The notes under the pieces are model-generated. The model searched no databases, was not told where the DNA came from, and saw only the letters and a program-made list of their open reading frames with translations. This document shows positions 1 to 5,519 of a stretch of DNA of 5,519 nt, piece by piece (position 1 is the first letter of the stretch; each line of letters starts with the position of its first letter). A program made the position numbers and the translations under genes. The stretch is from an uncultured Acidobacteriota bacterium (GTDB taxonomy: Bacteria > Acidobacteriota > Terriglobia > Bryobacterales > Bryobacteraceae), in NCBI GenBank assembly GCA_937952345.1, contig CALFYN010000640.1, positions 1 to 5,519 on the forward strand, read 5' to 3'.

Positions 1-20
1 AGAATCGCCTCCAGGTTCAT
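1..20 (-). CDS. Start of an unidentified downstream gene (5' fragment)
   Basis: Only the first seven codons are visible, reading M-N-L-E-A-I-L, before the left edge of the window. The ATG at 20-18 overlaps the TGA stop (19-17) of the preceding gene as ATGA, the classic arrangement for translational coupling. A GGAG stretch at 29-26 lies five bases before the ATG and makes a good ribosome binding site, which supports a real start. Seven residues are too few to identify the product. The upstream phosphatase makes a sugar kinase or nucleotidyltransferase conceivable, but that is a guess. Confidence 0.6.
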
Positions 21-985
21 GCCCGCTCCAGCACACTCCGCCGCAGCGCCGGAAACGTAGCCCGGTGGTCGCCGCAAAAATAGAAGCTCTCCCCGCCATC
101 GGCAACCGTCCGCACCAGCATCGTCTTGTGCGGCCGGAAATAATATCCCGGATCCGTCTTCGGCAACTCCCGGTGAATATCCCCTTGTATGGGCACCAGG
201 TCGAACACCGCCGTCGTGAAATGCCGGATCACACGCCCTTCCTGATGCGCCACATTGCGAGCCATCGCCAGCGCCTTCAGATACACCTCCGGACCCATAA
301 TCGCCGAACCGAAATTCAGCACCACTCCGCCTTCCAGCCGCTCTATGGTCGACGCGAAAATCAGAAAATCGCGATAGCTCGCCGCGCCCAGCGCCGCCCC
401 GTCGCAATTGGCATGCTCGTGCAGAATGTCATACCCGATGCCCACATGCGAGGTCACCGGCACGCCCAGCCGGTAGCCCGCCGCCAGCACGCTCAACTCC
501 ACATTCCCAAATCCCGATTCCAGCAGCCGCTTCCCCACCCCTTCCCCAAGCCCGCACCCTTCTTCCGCCGCCCCCCGAATCCAATCGTTCAACTCGCCCG
601 TCTCCCGCCACAACCCGAACTGCCCGCTCGCAATATAGCGCGCCACGCTTTCCGTCGTCGCGCCGATCCGGCTCACTTCATAATCATGAATCACGCCCGC
701 GCCGTTCATCGCCACATGGTCAATCAGTCCCCGCTCCATGAGGTCGATGATGTGCCGGTTCACACCCGCCCGCAGCAGGTGTGCTCCCATGATCAACACC
801 CGAGCCGCACCCGCCTCCCGCGCAGCCCGCAATCGATCCGCTACCGCCCCCAGATCCGGGTGCGCGAACGCCGGAGTCTCATCCTGCAGAGCCAGCCAGC
901 GCCCCAGCGCCAGATCGTGCGTACGCTCACCAAGCGGCAGCACTTTCAGCCTGCCGCGGTCGAATTGCCGGTATTGGGAAGCCAT
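17..985 (-). CDS. Deoxyhypusine synthase-like protein of unknown substrate
   Basis: This 322-residue soluble protein has no signal peptide or membrane segment. Its blocks line up in order with deoxyhypusine synthase (DHS), by recalled comparison only. Residues 63-103 (VLIMGAHLLRAGVN, then VAMNGAGVIHDYE) match the 'TSNLISSGV...TTAGGVEED' region. Residues 165-190 (AAGYRLGVPVTSHVGIGYD) match the 'IPVFSPALTDGSLGD' region. Residues 220-243 (GGVVLNFGSAIMGPEVYLKA) match the 'GGGVVKHHIANANL' region. The end (FRPHKTMLVRTVADGG, then FPALR) matches 'WGKIRV...YADASLVFPLL'. Lys287 may therefore equal the imine-forming lysine of DHS. DHS transfers an aminobutyl group from spermidine to eIF5A using NAD. Bacteria lack eIF5A, so the substrate here must differ; a polyamine or another small molecule is possible. 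The start shares its A with the upstream TGA (TGATG), and no good Shine-Dalgarno site is seen, which suggests coupling to the HAD phosphatase gene. The fold assignment is fairly secure and the function is unknown. Confidence 0.8.
   Translation of the reverse strand: MASQYRQFDRGRLKVLPLGERTHDLALGRWLALQDETPAFAHPDLGAVADRLRAAREAGAARVLIMGAHLLRAGVNRHIIDLMERGLIDHVAMNGAGVIHDYEVSRIGATTESVARYIASGQFGLWRETGELNDWIRGAAEEGCGLGEGVGKRLLESGFGNVELSVLAAGYRLGVPVTSHVGIGYDILHEHANCDGAALGAASYRDFLIFASTIERLEGGVVLNFGSAIMGPEVYLKALAMARNVAHQEGRVIRHFTTAVFDLVPIQGDIHRELPKTDPGYYFRPHKTMLVRTVADGGESFYFCGDHRATFPALRRSVLERA
26..29 (-). promoter_or_regulatory. Ribosome binding site of the leftmost gene
   Basis: GGAG lies inside the last codons of the deoxyhypusine-synthase-like gene, five bases before the ATG at 20. 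Its position and spacing fit a Shine-Dalgarno site and favour this ATG as the true start of the truncated gene. Confidence 0.5.
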
Positions 986-1791
986 CAGTTTGGAAACAGA
1001 AGCTGCTCGAGCTCGCGGAGCTTGAGGAAGTTCGGAACAATGTAGTCAGCGCCGACGTTCACCAGCCGCTTGCGCTTCCATTCATCCACCCGCTGGCATT
1101 CCGGCTCATCGGTGGCCACGCCCACCGTGACGCCGCCAACCGATTTCACACCTTCAATCTCGACAAATCCATCGCCGAAACCGAGAAACTCCTCGCCCTT
1201 CGCTTCCGCCGAGCCGATAATCCGGTCGATCAGAATCTTCTTCGAAAAGGTCTTGTAGGCGTCCAAAGCGCCATGGCAGCCGCCGTCGAAGTAGCGCTCC
1301 ACATCCAGCAGCCGCGCCTCTTCCTTCATGTCCTTATCATCGGTGCCGCTCGCCAGGTACAGCTTCATGCCGCGCGCCTTCAGCGACTCCAGCAACGCCC
1401 GCGACCCCGGAACCATATAGTTTTCCGGATCCGCCTTGCCCGCGCGCAGCGATTCCACACGGTCCTTGATCATCACCCACAGCCGGCTCAGGTAGCGCCG
1501 CTTGTACACCAGCGGATCCTCCGCCTTGCCCCCACGCGCCGTCACCTGATCCGCCAGTTCAATCATCTGGTAGATCGTGTCCTTGCCCGTGAGCCTGCCC
1601 ACGTACTCCCTCACAATTTCCGTGAGTTCCGCCTCTGACTCGCCACTCTTCGTGGCGACGAGTTCCTCTACCATCATGGGCACCATCACCTCCACCCATC
1701 CGGACCGGATCGTGGAGAGAGTCCCGTCAAAGTCAAAAAGGACCACTTTGGCGCACGAGGCATGTGCACCAGGACGTAAGGTTTCGATCAT
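985..1791 (-). CDS. HAD-superfamily phosphatase
   Basis: This 268-residue cytoplasmic protein has the ordered motifs of a haloacid dehalogenase-type phosphohydrolase. Motif I is at 17-24 (VLFDFDGTL), with nucleophile Asp20 and acid/base Asp22. Motif II is Ser148 in LYLASGTD. The motif III lysine is probably among Lys180, Lys184 and Lys185 (DAYKTFSKK). Motif IV is GFGDGFVEIE, with Asp207 and Glu211 as likely magnesium ligands. Residues about 30-125 form a mostly helical insert between motifs I and II, as in C1-cap enzymes of the phosphoglycolate phosphatase type. All catalytic residues appear intact, so an active phosphatase is expected, but the substrate cannot be read from sequence. The ATG at 1791 is preceded by AGAAGAG. 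The stop overlaps the start of the DHS-like gene (TGATG), implying matched production of the two proteins. The upstream protease gene ends 49 bases away, so this gene is probably in the same operon. Confidence 0.88.
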   Translation of the reverse strand: MIETLRPGAHASCAKVVLFDFDGTLSTIRSGWVEVMVPMMVEELVATKSGESEAELTEIVREYVGRLTGKDTIYQMIELADQVTARGGKAEDPLVYKRRYLSRLWVMIKDRVESLRAGKADPENYMVPGSRALLESLKARGMKLYLASGTDDKDMKEEARLLDVERYFDGGCHGALDAYKTFSKKILIDRIIGSAEAKGEEFLGFGDGFVEIEGVKSVGGVTVGVATDEPECQRVDEWKRKRLVNVGADYIVPNFLKLRELEQLLFPN

Positions 1792-1794
1792 TGT

Positions 1795-1801
1795 CTCTTC
1801 T
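1795..1801 (-). promoter_or_regulatory. Weak ribosome binding site of the HAD phosphatase gene
   Basis: The purine run AGAAGAG lies three bases before the ATG at 1791. It is a modest Shine-Dalgarno match with short spacing, and no better start exists immediately upstream. It supports the start that leaves ten residues before the first beta strand of the HAD fold. Confidence 0.35.
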
Positions 1802-1840
1802 ATTGTCGCATGCCCGGCGGCGAACCAGACCTCCGGCAGC

Positions 1841-2500
1841 CTACCAGTATTGCCACTCGCCCGTCGCCATCACATAGCCCGACAGGATCCCATTCGTCAC
1901 CGCGTGCGCCAGTATGCAGTCCCCCAGGCTCTTGGTGCGCACCATCCACCAGTTGTAGATCGCTCCCGCCACCAGCCCCACATCCCAAAACTGCCCGTGC
2001 TCGGCCGCAAACAAAACCGCCGAAATCCAAAATGCCTGCCCGGCGTAGGTGCCCAGCGGAACGCTCAGAAAGTCCGGCTTGATCAACCACCGCATCAGCC
2101 AGCCTCGCCAGAACAACTCCTCCACCACCGGCACAATCACCGCGGCGCGGATCGTACGAAACACCAGCGCCAGCGACGAAAGACTCGCATAGCCCGCCGT
2201 GGGTGCCGGTGCCGCCCCCACCACCGAATTCTGGAACAACCAGTGCGTACGGTATCCGGGTATCAGGTGATCCGGCGCAATCCATAGCAGGAAAACCAGA
2301 ACGCCAATACCCAGTGTCCCAGCCCAATTCTTGACCTTCCAATCGATCACGTGCCGGGAAAACACCCACAGGATTCCCGCCAGCACAAACACACGCAGCG
2401 GATATTCCACGTCCACGGGCAATCCCAGCTTCCCGTCCAGCGACAGGAACACCAGGAACGCAACGAAAGGCAGTACGTAAGCGACAGTCGGATTCCGCAT
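1841..2500 (-). CDS. CPBP-family intramembrane metalloprotease (CAAX protease-related)
   Basis: This 219-residue, strongly hydrophobic protein has about six to eight membrane segments (for example 8-21, 36-49, 61-77, 112-126, 157-167, 172-186 and 193-210). It carries the three signature motifs of the CPBP/Abi (Rce1-like) glutamate-dependent intramembrane proteases. These are EExxxR at Glu127-Glu128-Arg132 (VVEELFWRGW), FxxxH at Phe164-His168 (FAAEHG) and HxxxN at His199-Asn203 (HAVTNG). All expected catalytic residues are present, so it should be active in the inner membrane. Its short length and the WRGW...R form of the first motif recall the 'CAAX prenyl protease-related' family (TIGR03008) seen near exosortase genes; that subfamily call is from memory. 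The ATG shares a base with the stop of the upstream TPR lipoprotein gene (TGATG) and has no clear Shine-Dalgarno site, so it is probably made by translational coupling. Bacteria generally do not prenylate proteins, so the 'prenyl' name should not be taken literally. Confidence 0.85.
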   Translation of the reverse strand: MRNPTVAYVLPFVAFLVFLSLDGKLGLPVDVEYPLRVFVLAGILWVFSRHVIDWKVKNWAGTLGIGVLVFLLWIAPDHLIPGYRTHWLFQNSVVGAAPAPTAGYASLSSLALVFRTIRAAVIVPVVEELFWRGWLMRWLIKPDFLSVPLGTYAGQAFWISAVLFAAEHGQFWDVGLVAGAIYNWWMVRTKSLGDCILAHAVTNGILSGYVMATGEWQYW

Positions 2501-4815
2501 CAGATCCGCGACAGCAGCTCCCGAATCTTCTGTTCGTCCTCACGCGAGGGCTTGCTCTTCAGCGCCAGTTCGCATTCCTTCTTCGCCGAAGGCTTATCGC
2601 CCTTCTGGAAGAGAGCCATCGCCAGATGGTAACGGAAAATCGGGTTGTCCCCGTTCTTTTCCACTACCTCCTGGAAAATCTTCACCGCCTGATCGCTCAG
2701 GTTCTTCTTGATATAGACCCACCCCAATGTATCGGAAATGTTCGGATCATCCGGAAACTTCGCCTTCGCGCGCTGCGCCATCGTCAGCGCCTGGTCCAAA
2801 TCCCCGCCCGTTTCCGCCAGCGCGAACGCCAGGTTGTTCAGCGCGATCGGGTTGTCGGGGTTCAACTTCAGAATCTGCTCATACAGAGGCCGCGCATCCC
2901 CCCGGCGCCCCTGCCCTTCATACAACAAAGCCAGCCGCACATACGCCGTGGCGTCGTTCGGATTCAGTTCCCGCGCCTTCTGGAAAGCCGAAATCGCGGT
3001 CGGAATATCACCCGACAGCCGGTGCGCCTCCGCCAGTCGAATCTGCACATCGAAGTTCTTCGGGTTCTTCTCCATCAGCTTGTTGTATTCGCTGATGGCC
3101 AGCGGGAACTTCTTCGCACGCACCGAAACATTCCCCAACGCCAGCCGGTAGAACGATCGATCCGGATTCTGCGCAAGATCGTCCTGCAAAAGCTTGATCG
3201 CCTCATCGAACCGGTTCGTGCTCGCATACGCCTCCACACGCCCCACCAGTCCCCGCGGATCGTTCGGCGCTGCTTTCTGCAGCCGTACAAACAAATCCTC
3301 CGCTTCCTTGAACTTCTTCTCCTGGTAGTTCAGAACCCCCAACTGGAACAGAGCATCCGCCATGTTCGGATTCACCGCCAGGATCTGCGTCAACTCCTGC
3401 CGCGCCGTCGGCAGATCGCCCAGCCCCATCCGCGAACTCGTCTTCACCATCCGCGCCGTCACGTTGTTCGGATCGTATTGCAGAATATCGTCGGCCATCT
3501 GCATCGCCTTCGTGAACTCGTTCTTGGCCAAATGCAACTGCGCCAGCGCCAGCCGCGCCGGTGAGTAATCCGGACGGTACTTGATCGCTTCCTGAAACTG
3601 TACCCGCGCCTGATCCACATCGCCTTTCGCCAGGTACGCCCGGCCCAGATCAAATCGCAGCACGAAATTCTCAGGCTGCCGCACAATCACCGAATTCAAC
3701 TCGCTGATCGCCGATGCCACCTTCTCTTTGCTGCCGTCCTGCAACCACAGCGAGGCTCGCAACGCGATGGCCTGATTGTCGTTGGGATTGTCCTTCAGAA
3801 CCGCCGTCACCAGGTCCAGCGCCTCTTTCTTGCGGCCACGGGCAATCAAAGTATCCACTAGGCGCTTCTGATACATCGCCTTCTGATCTTTGTTGTTCCC
3901 CGCCACAGCCAGTCCGGCTTCGTAGTGCTTCACGGCATTGTCAATATCGTTCACCCGCCGGTAGAAATCCCCAACCGCGACGTGACCCACCGGAAAATCC
4001 TTGGTATTCGACGTGATCCGCGCCAGCGTCTTCTCCATATCCGCCTTGCGCTGCGTCACGAAATAAAACGTCGCCAGTTGCAGAATGTAGACCGTCTGCT
4101 TCGGATTGTTCTCCACCTTCTTGATGTAGATCTTCTCCGCGTCCTCCACCCGCTTCTGGCTCAGAAACCGGATGTACAGCCAATCATAGATAGGTCCGTT
4201 CGTCTTGTCCTTGGCGAGCATCTCGAAGCCAAGCTTCTCCGCCTCCGGAAACCGGTTGTTGGCCGCCAGCGATTCCATCAGCGGCAGCACAATCTCCTTG
4301 GCGTACGGCTTAATCTCATGCGCCTTCTGGAAGGCCTCCAGCGCCCCGGCCACATCTTTCGCGCCGATAGCCAGATAGCCCTTCACGCGCAGCCCGAGAA
4401 AGGACTTCGGATCTTTCTTCAACAACGCTTCCTGCAGGTCCTTGAGGAACGTTTCCACTTCCTTCGGCCGCCGCGGGTCGGAGATATACGCCGTCAGATA
4501 CAGATCCGCGAGTTGCCCGGCCGCATCGAGATTATCGGGCTGCAATTCATAAGCCCGGCGGAAGCTGCGCAGCGCATCGGCGGGCCGGCCAAGCCGCATC
4601 TCCGCCAACCCAAGACGGTAGTAGGCTTCCCCGTACCGCAGATCCTTCTTCAGCGCGCTGCGGTAGAAGATCGAAGCTTCCTTGTACTTCCCGTTCTTGA
4701 AATAATCATTCCCTTTTTCGACATAGGCCTTCTTCACGGACTCGGGATCCCGATTGCAGCCGATCCCCGTGAACAATAACGTGGCAAACAGACAAACCAA
4801 GAGCTTCGATGACAT
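2500..4815 (-). CDS. Large TPR-repeat lipoprotein, possibly exosortase-system associated
   Basis: This 771-residue protein starts with a lipoprotein signal peptide: a Lys at position 4, a hydrophobic core at 5-16 and a lipobox ending TGIGC, with the lipid-modified cysteine at 20. Asn21 follows, so the E. coli Asp(+2) inner-membrane retention signal is absent. Almost all of the rest is tetratricopeptide repeats. Repeats begin at 27-60 and 61-94, the middle is less regular, and 383-654 is eight uninterrupted 34-residue repeats. Three more follow at 655-689 (35 residues), 690-723 and 724-757, giving about twenty in total. Such solenoids scaffold protein complexes, here probably on the periplasmic face of a membrane. 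The lipobox followed by a full-length TPR array and a terminal NNLA...DTLGW...RYHLA pattern recalls the PEP-CTERM TPR lipoprotein family (PrsT, TIGR02917). Generic TPR lipoproteins look similar, so this is tentative. I chose the ATG at 4815 over an in-frame TTG at 4863 because it places the signal peptide at the N-terminus and has AGGA seven bases upstream. Its TGA overlaps the CPBP protease start. Confidence 0.87.
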   Translation of the reverse strand: MSSKLLVCLFATLLFTGIGCNRDPESVKKAYVEKGNDYFKNGKYKEASIFYRSALKKDLRYGEAYYRLGLAEMRLGRPADALRSFRRAYELQPDNLDAAGQLADLYLTAYISDPRRPKEVETFLKDLQEALLKKDPKSFLGLRVKGYLAIGAKDVAGALEAFQKAHEIKPYAKEIVLPLMESLAANNRFPEAEKLGFEMLAKDKTNGPIYDWLYIRFLSQKRVEDAEKIYIKKVENNPKQTVYILQLATFYFVTQRKADMEKTLARITSNTKDFPVGHVAVGDFYRRVNDIDNAVKHYEAGLAVAGNNKDQKAMYQKRLVDTLIARGRKKEALDLVTAVLKDNPNDNQAIALRASLWLQDGSKEKVASAISELNSVIVRQPENFVLRFDLGRAYLAKGDVDQARVQFQEAIKYRPDYSPARLALAQLHLAKNEFTKAMQMADDILQYDPNNVTARMVKTSSRMGLGDLPTARQELTQILAVNPNMADALFQLGVLNYQEKKFKEAEDLFVRLQKAAPNDPRGLVGRVEAYASTNRFDEAIKLLQDDLAQNPDRSFYRLALGNVSVRAKKFPLAISEYNKLMEKNPKNFDVQIRLAEAHRLSGDIPTAISAFQKARELNPNDATAYVRLALLYEGQGRRGDARPLYEQILKLNPDNPIALNNLAFALAETGGDLDQALTMAQRAKAKFPDDPNISDTLGWVYIKKNLSDQAVKIFQEVVEKNGDNPIFRYHLAMALFQKGDKPSAKKECELALKSKPSREDEQKIRELLSRI

Positions 4816-4822
4816 ACGTGGG

Positions 4823-4826
4823 TCCT
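4823..4826 (-). promoter_or_regulatory. Ribosome binding site that fixes the TPR lipoprotein start
   Basis: AGGA lies seven bases before the ATG at 4815. A stronger GGAGG further upstream (about 14 bases from the ATG) is too distant to be optimal. The site favours the ATG at 4815 over the TTG at 4863, and the signal peptide begins exactly there. Confidence 0.55.
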
Positions 4827-4853
4827 GTTCCTCCACTTCATCATAAACCCAAC

Positions 4854-4867
4854 CGCGTGGCAACGCG
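4854..4867. repeat. Short GC-rich inverted repeat upstream of the TPR lipoprotein gene
   Basis: CGCGT and ACGCG form perfect five-base arms around a four-base loop (GGCA on the plus strand, TGCC on the minus strand). It lies about 39 bases before the ATG at 4815. It could form a small leader hairpin or be an operator half-site pair, but five base pairs can arise by chance in G+C-rich DNA. Confidence 0.3.
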
Positions 4868-4896
4868 AAGAAGGGCCTAATTCGAATAGTCCCCCA

Positions 4897-4920
4897 TGCT
4901 TAGGAAGTTGGTTCTAAGCA
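4897..4920. repeat. Inverted repeat downstream of the Solibacter-type gene
   Basis: TGCTTAG and CTAAGCA are perfect seven-base arms separated by ten bases. An alternative fold pairs six plus three bases around a one-base bulge and leaves a five-base loop. In the minus-strand transcript it begins 14 bases after the stop codon at 4935, where a 3'-end hairpin is expected. No U-run follows it in that direction (the next bases are TGGGGGAC), so it is not a standard intrinsic terminator. It may instead protect the 3' end, assist Rho-dependent ending, or act as a regulator site for the TPR operon. Confidence 0.45.
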
Positions 4921-4934
4921 AGCGAGTTTTACCC

Positions 4935-5519
4935 CTACTCCACCGCAACCTTCGGATCAAACTCCCCGCCCGTTGGGCTATCCACCCCCCCAATGCGGAT
5001 CGTTACGTCCAGATCGTCACCCCGCATCCGGTCCCCGGGAACATAAAGATTCAGTTGATAAATACCCACCAGCCCCGGAGCCAGCATGCTCGATTCCACC
5101 ACAACCCCCGCCTGCCGGAAGCGCTTGTCCCCAAAGTAGACATTCACCGCGTCCGTCGTGGCCGGAGGATCTTCGGGCGACGGCTGTCCGCTCACCACGC
5201 GCCCCCCCTTGGTCGGCCCCAGCCCGACAGCGTACATCACCAGACGCCTGTCCCGAGTAGTCGGCTTCGCCTTCGTCACCGGACTCCCGTCCTCATGGTA
5301 AATCGCCGCCTGCTTCGTCACCGGATCCACAATCACCGCCGGCGCATATTTCGTCAGCGTAACGTTGATGTTCGCCACCGTCGACGTCTTCCGCTCCAGA
5401 TTGCGAACCACCAGCGGATAACGGCCCGCCGCCAACTCCGGCGGAATCTGAGCCGTGATCTGTCGCGCCGAAGTCGCCATCAGCGGCAGCGGACGATTGT
5501 TCAACGTCACGCATACTCC
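4935..5519 (-). CDS. C-terminal part of a secreted protein with Solibacter-type C-terminal domain (5' truncated)
   Basis: The frame is open to the right edge (the first codons read G-V-C-V-T-L), giving 194 visible residues. A GTG at 5510 is in frame but lies inside the domain, so the true start is outside the window. The first 40 or so residues (VTLNNRPLPLM, QITAQIPPEL, AAGRYPLVVRN) match the beta-strand pattern 'V-t-v-n-g-x-x-a-P-L ... Q-i-n-v-q-v-P' typical of these proteins. The last 120 contain MYAVGLGPTKGG, a Ser-Pro pair, VYFGDKRFRQAGV, LAPGLVGIYQLNLYVP and IRIGG, in the order of the TIGR03437 domain. This domain ends many large exported Acidobacteriota proteins with varied N-terminal parts such as beta-propellers or Ig-like repeats. 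Its function is unknown; a role in surface attachment or export is conjecture. The 119-base gap to the next gene suggests a separate transcription unit. Confidence 0.82.
   Translation of the reverse strand, partial: GVCVTLNNRPLPLMATSARQITAQIPPELAAGRYPLVVRNLERKTSTVANINVTLTKYAPAVIVDPVTKQAAIYHEDGSPVTKAKPTTRDRRLVMYAVGLGPTKGGRVVSGQPSPEDPPATTDAVNVYFGDKRFRQAGVVVESSMLAPGLVGIYQLNLYVPGDRMRGDDLDVTIRIGGVDSPTGGEFDPKVAVE

Larger units (their letters stand above)
4816..4934. other. Intergenic region between two probable transcription units
   Basis: These 119 bases are the only sizeable non-coding gap in the window. They are A+T-richer than the flanking genes and hold two inverted repeats (4897-4920 and 4854-4867) and the palindrome ATTCGAAT at 4880-4887. 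The region should contain the 3' end of the Solibacter-type gene's transcript and the promoter of the TPR lipoprotein operon. A TATGAT resembling a -10 box is at 4845-4840 on the minus strand, but no -35 box is correctly spaced, so no promoter is called. Confidence 0.55.

Noticed and set aside
65..1045. Long plus-strand open frame opposite the DHS-like gene
   Set aside because: Its product is an Arg/His/Pro/Gln-rich composition with no motifs, typical of the antisense of a G+C-rich gene. The minus-strand frame has clear family motifs.
1792..1840. Possible terminator between the protease and phosphatase genes
   Set aside because: Only a bulged six-pair GC helix can be drawn (TGCCGG with CCGGGCA) and no U-run follows, so an intrinsic terminator is not supported.
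1800..2543. Minus-strand open frame overlapping the CPBP protease gene in another frame
   Set aside because: It is Gly/Arg/Cys-rich without membrane segments or motifs. The 1841-2500 frame carries all three CPBP motifs and a coupled start.
2626..3564. Long plus-strand open frame opposite the TPR gene (and a similar one at 3925-4779)
   Set aside because: Both are Arg/Leu/His/Gln-rich and mirror the repeat periodicity of the TPR gene. They are antisense shadows.
4816..4863. In-frame TTG start at 4863 that would add 16 residues to the TPR lipoprotein
   Set aside because: It would put a charged, acidic stretch before the lipoprotein signal peptide. The ATG at 4815 has a well-spaced AGGA and begins exactly at the signal.
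4840..4863. TTGCCA (4863-4858) and TATGAT (4845-4840) as a -35/-10 promoter for the TPR gene
   Set aside because: Each hexamer matches the consensus at five of six positions, but the spacer is only 12 bases, too short for a sigma-70 promoter.
4880..4887. Palindrome ATTCGAAT in the intergenic region
   Set aside because: An eight-base palindrome alone is too common to call an operator, and no second copy is seen.
4897..4930. Plus-strand intrinsic terminator: the 4897-4920 hairpin followed by TTTT at 4927-4930
   Set aside because: The T-run is short and six bases from the stem, and there is no plus-strand gene for it to end.

Overview
The window is one strand of a bacterial genome. All six recognisable genes lie on the minus strand, so they are read from the right edge to the left edge. 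The coding layout is dense (about 97 percent) and G+C-rich. The best taxonomic clue is the rightmost gene. Its C-terminal half resembles the 'Solibacter uncharacterized C-terminal domain' (TIGR03437 type), which is abundant in Acidobacteriota of the Solibacter/Bryobacter group and rare elsewhere. I infer an acidobacterium of the Bryobacterales, from recalled motifs only.

In order of transcription: (1) 5519-4935 is the 3' end of a secreted or surface protein with the Solibacter-type C-terminal domain, cut by the window edge. (2) 4934-4816 is a 119-base intergenic region with two small inverted repeats, probably the boundary between transcription units. (3) 4815-2500 encodes a 771-residue lipoprotein built almost wholly of TPR repeats. 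Its stop overlaps the start of (4), 2500-1841, a membrane-embedded CPBP (CAAX/Abi-type) protease. (5) After 49 bases, 1791-985 encodes a HAD-family phosphatase. Its stop overlaps the start of (6), 985-17, a deoxyhypusine-synthase-like protein. That gene's stop in turn overlaps the ATG of (7), whose first seven codons are all that is visible before the left edge.

The four complete genes and the partial leftmost one look like a single operon: two TGATG junctions, one ATGA junction and one 49-base gap. There are two functional themes. The TPR lipoprotein and CPBP protease resemble accessory components seen in exosortase (PEP-CTERM) regions, although no exosortase or sorting signal is visible here. 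The HAD phosphatase and the deoxyhypusine-synthase-like protein look like a coupled small-molecule pathway of unknown chemistry. The second pair is the most intriguing part, because bacteria lack the normal substrate of deoxyhypusine synthase (eIF5A).

No rRNA, tRNA, CRISPR array, insertion sequence or phage gene was recognised.
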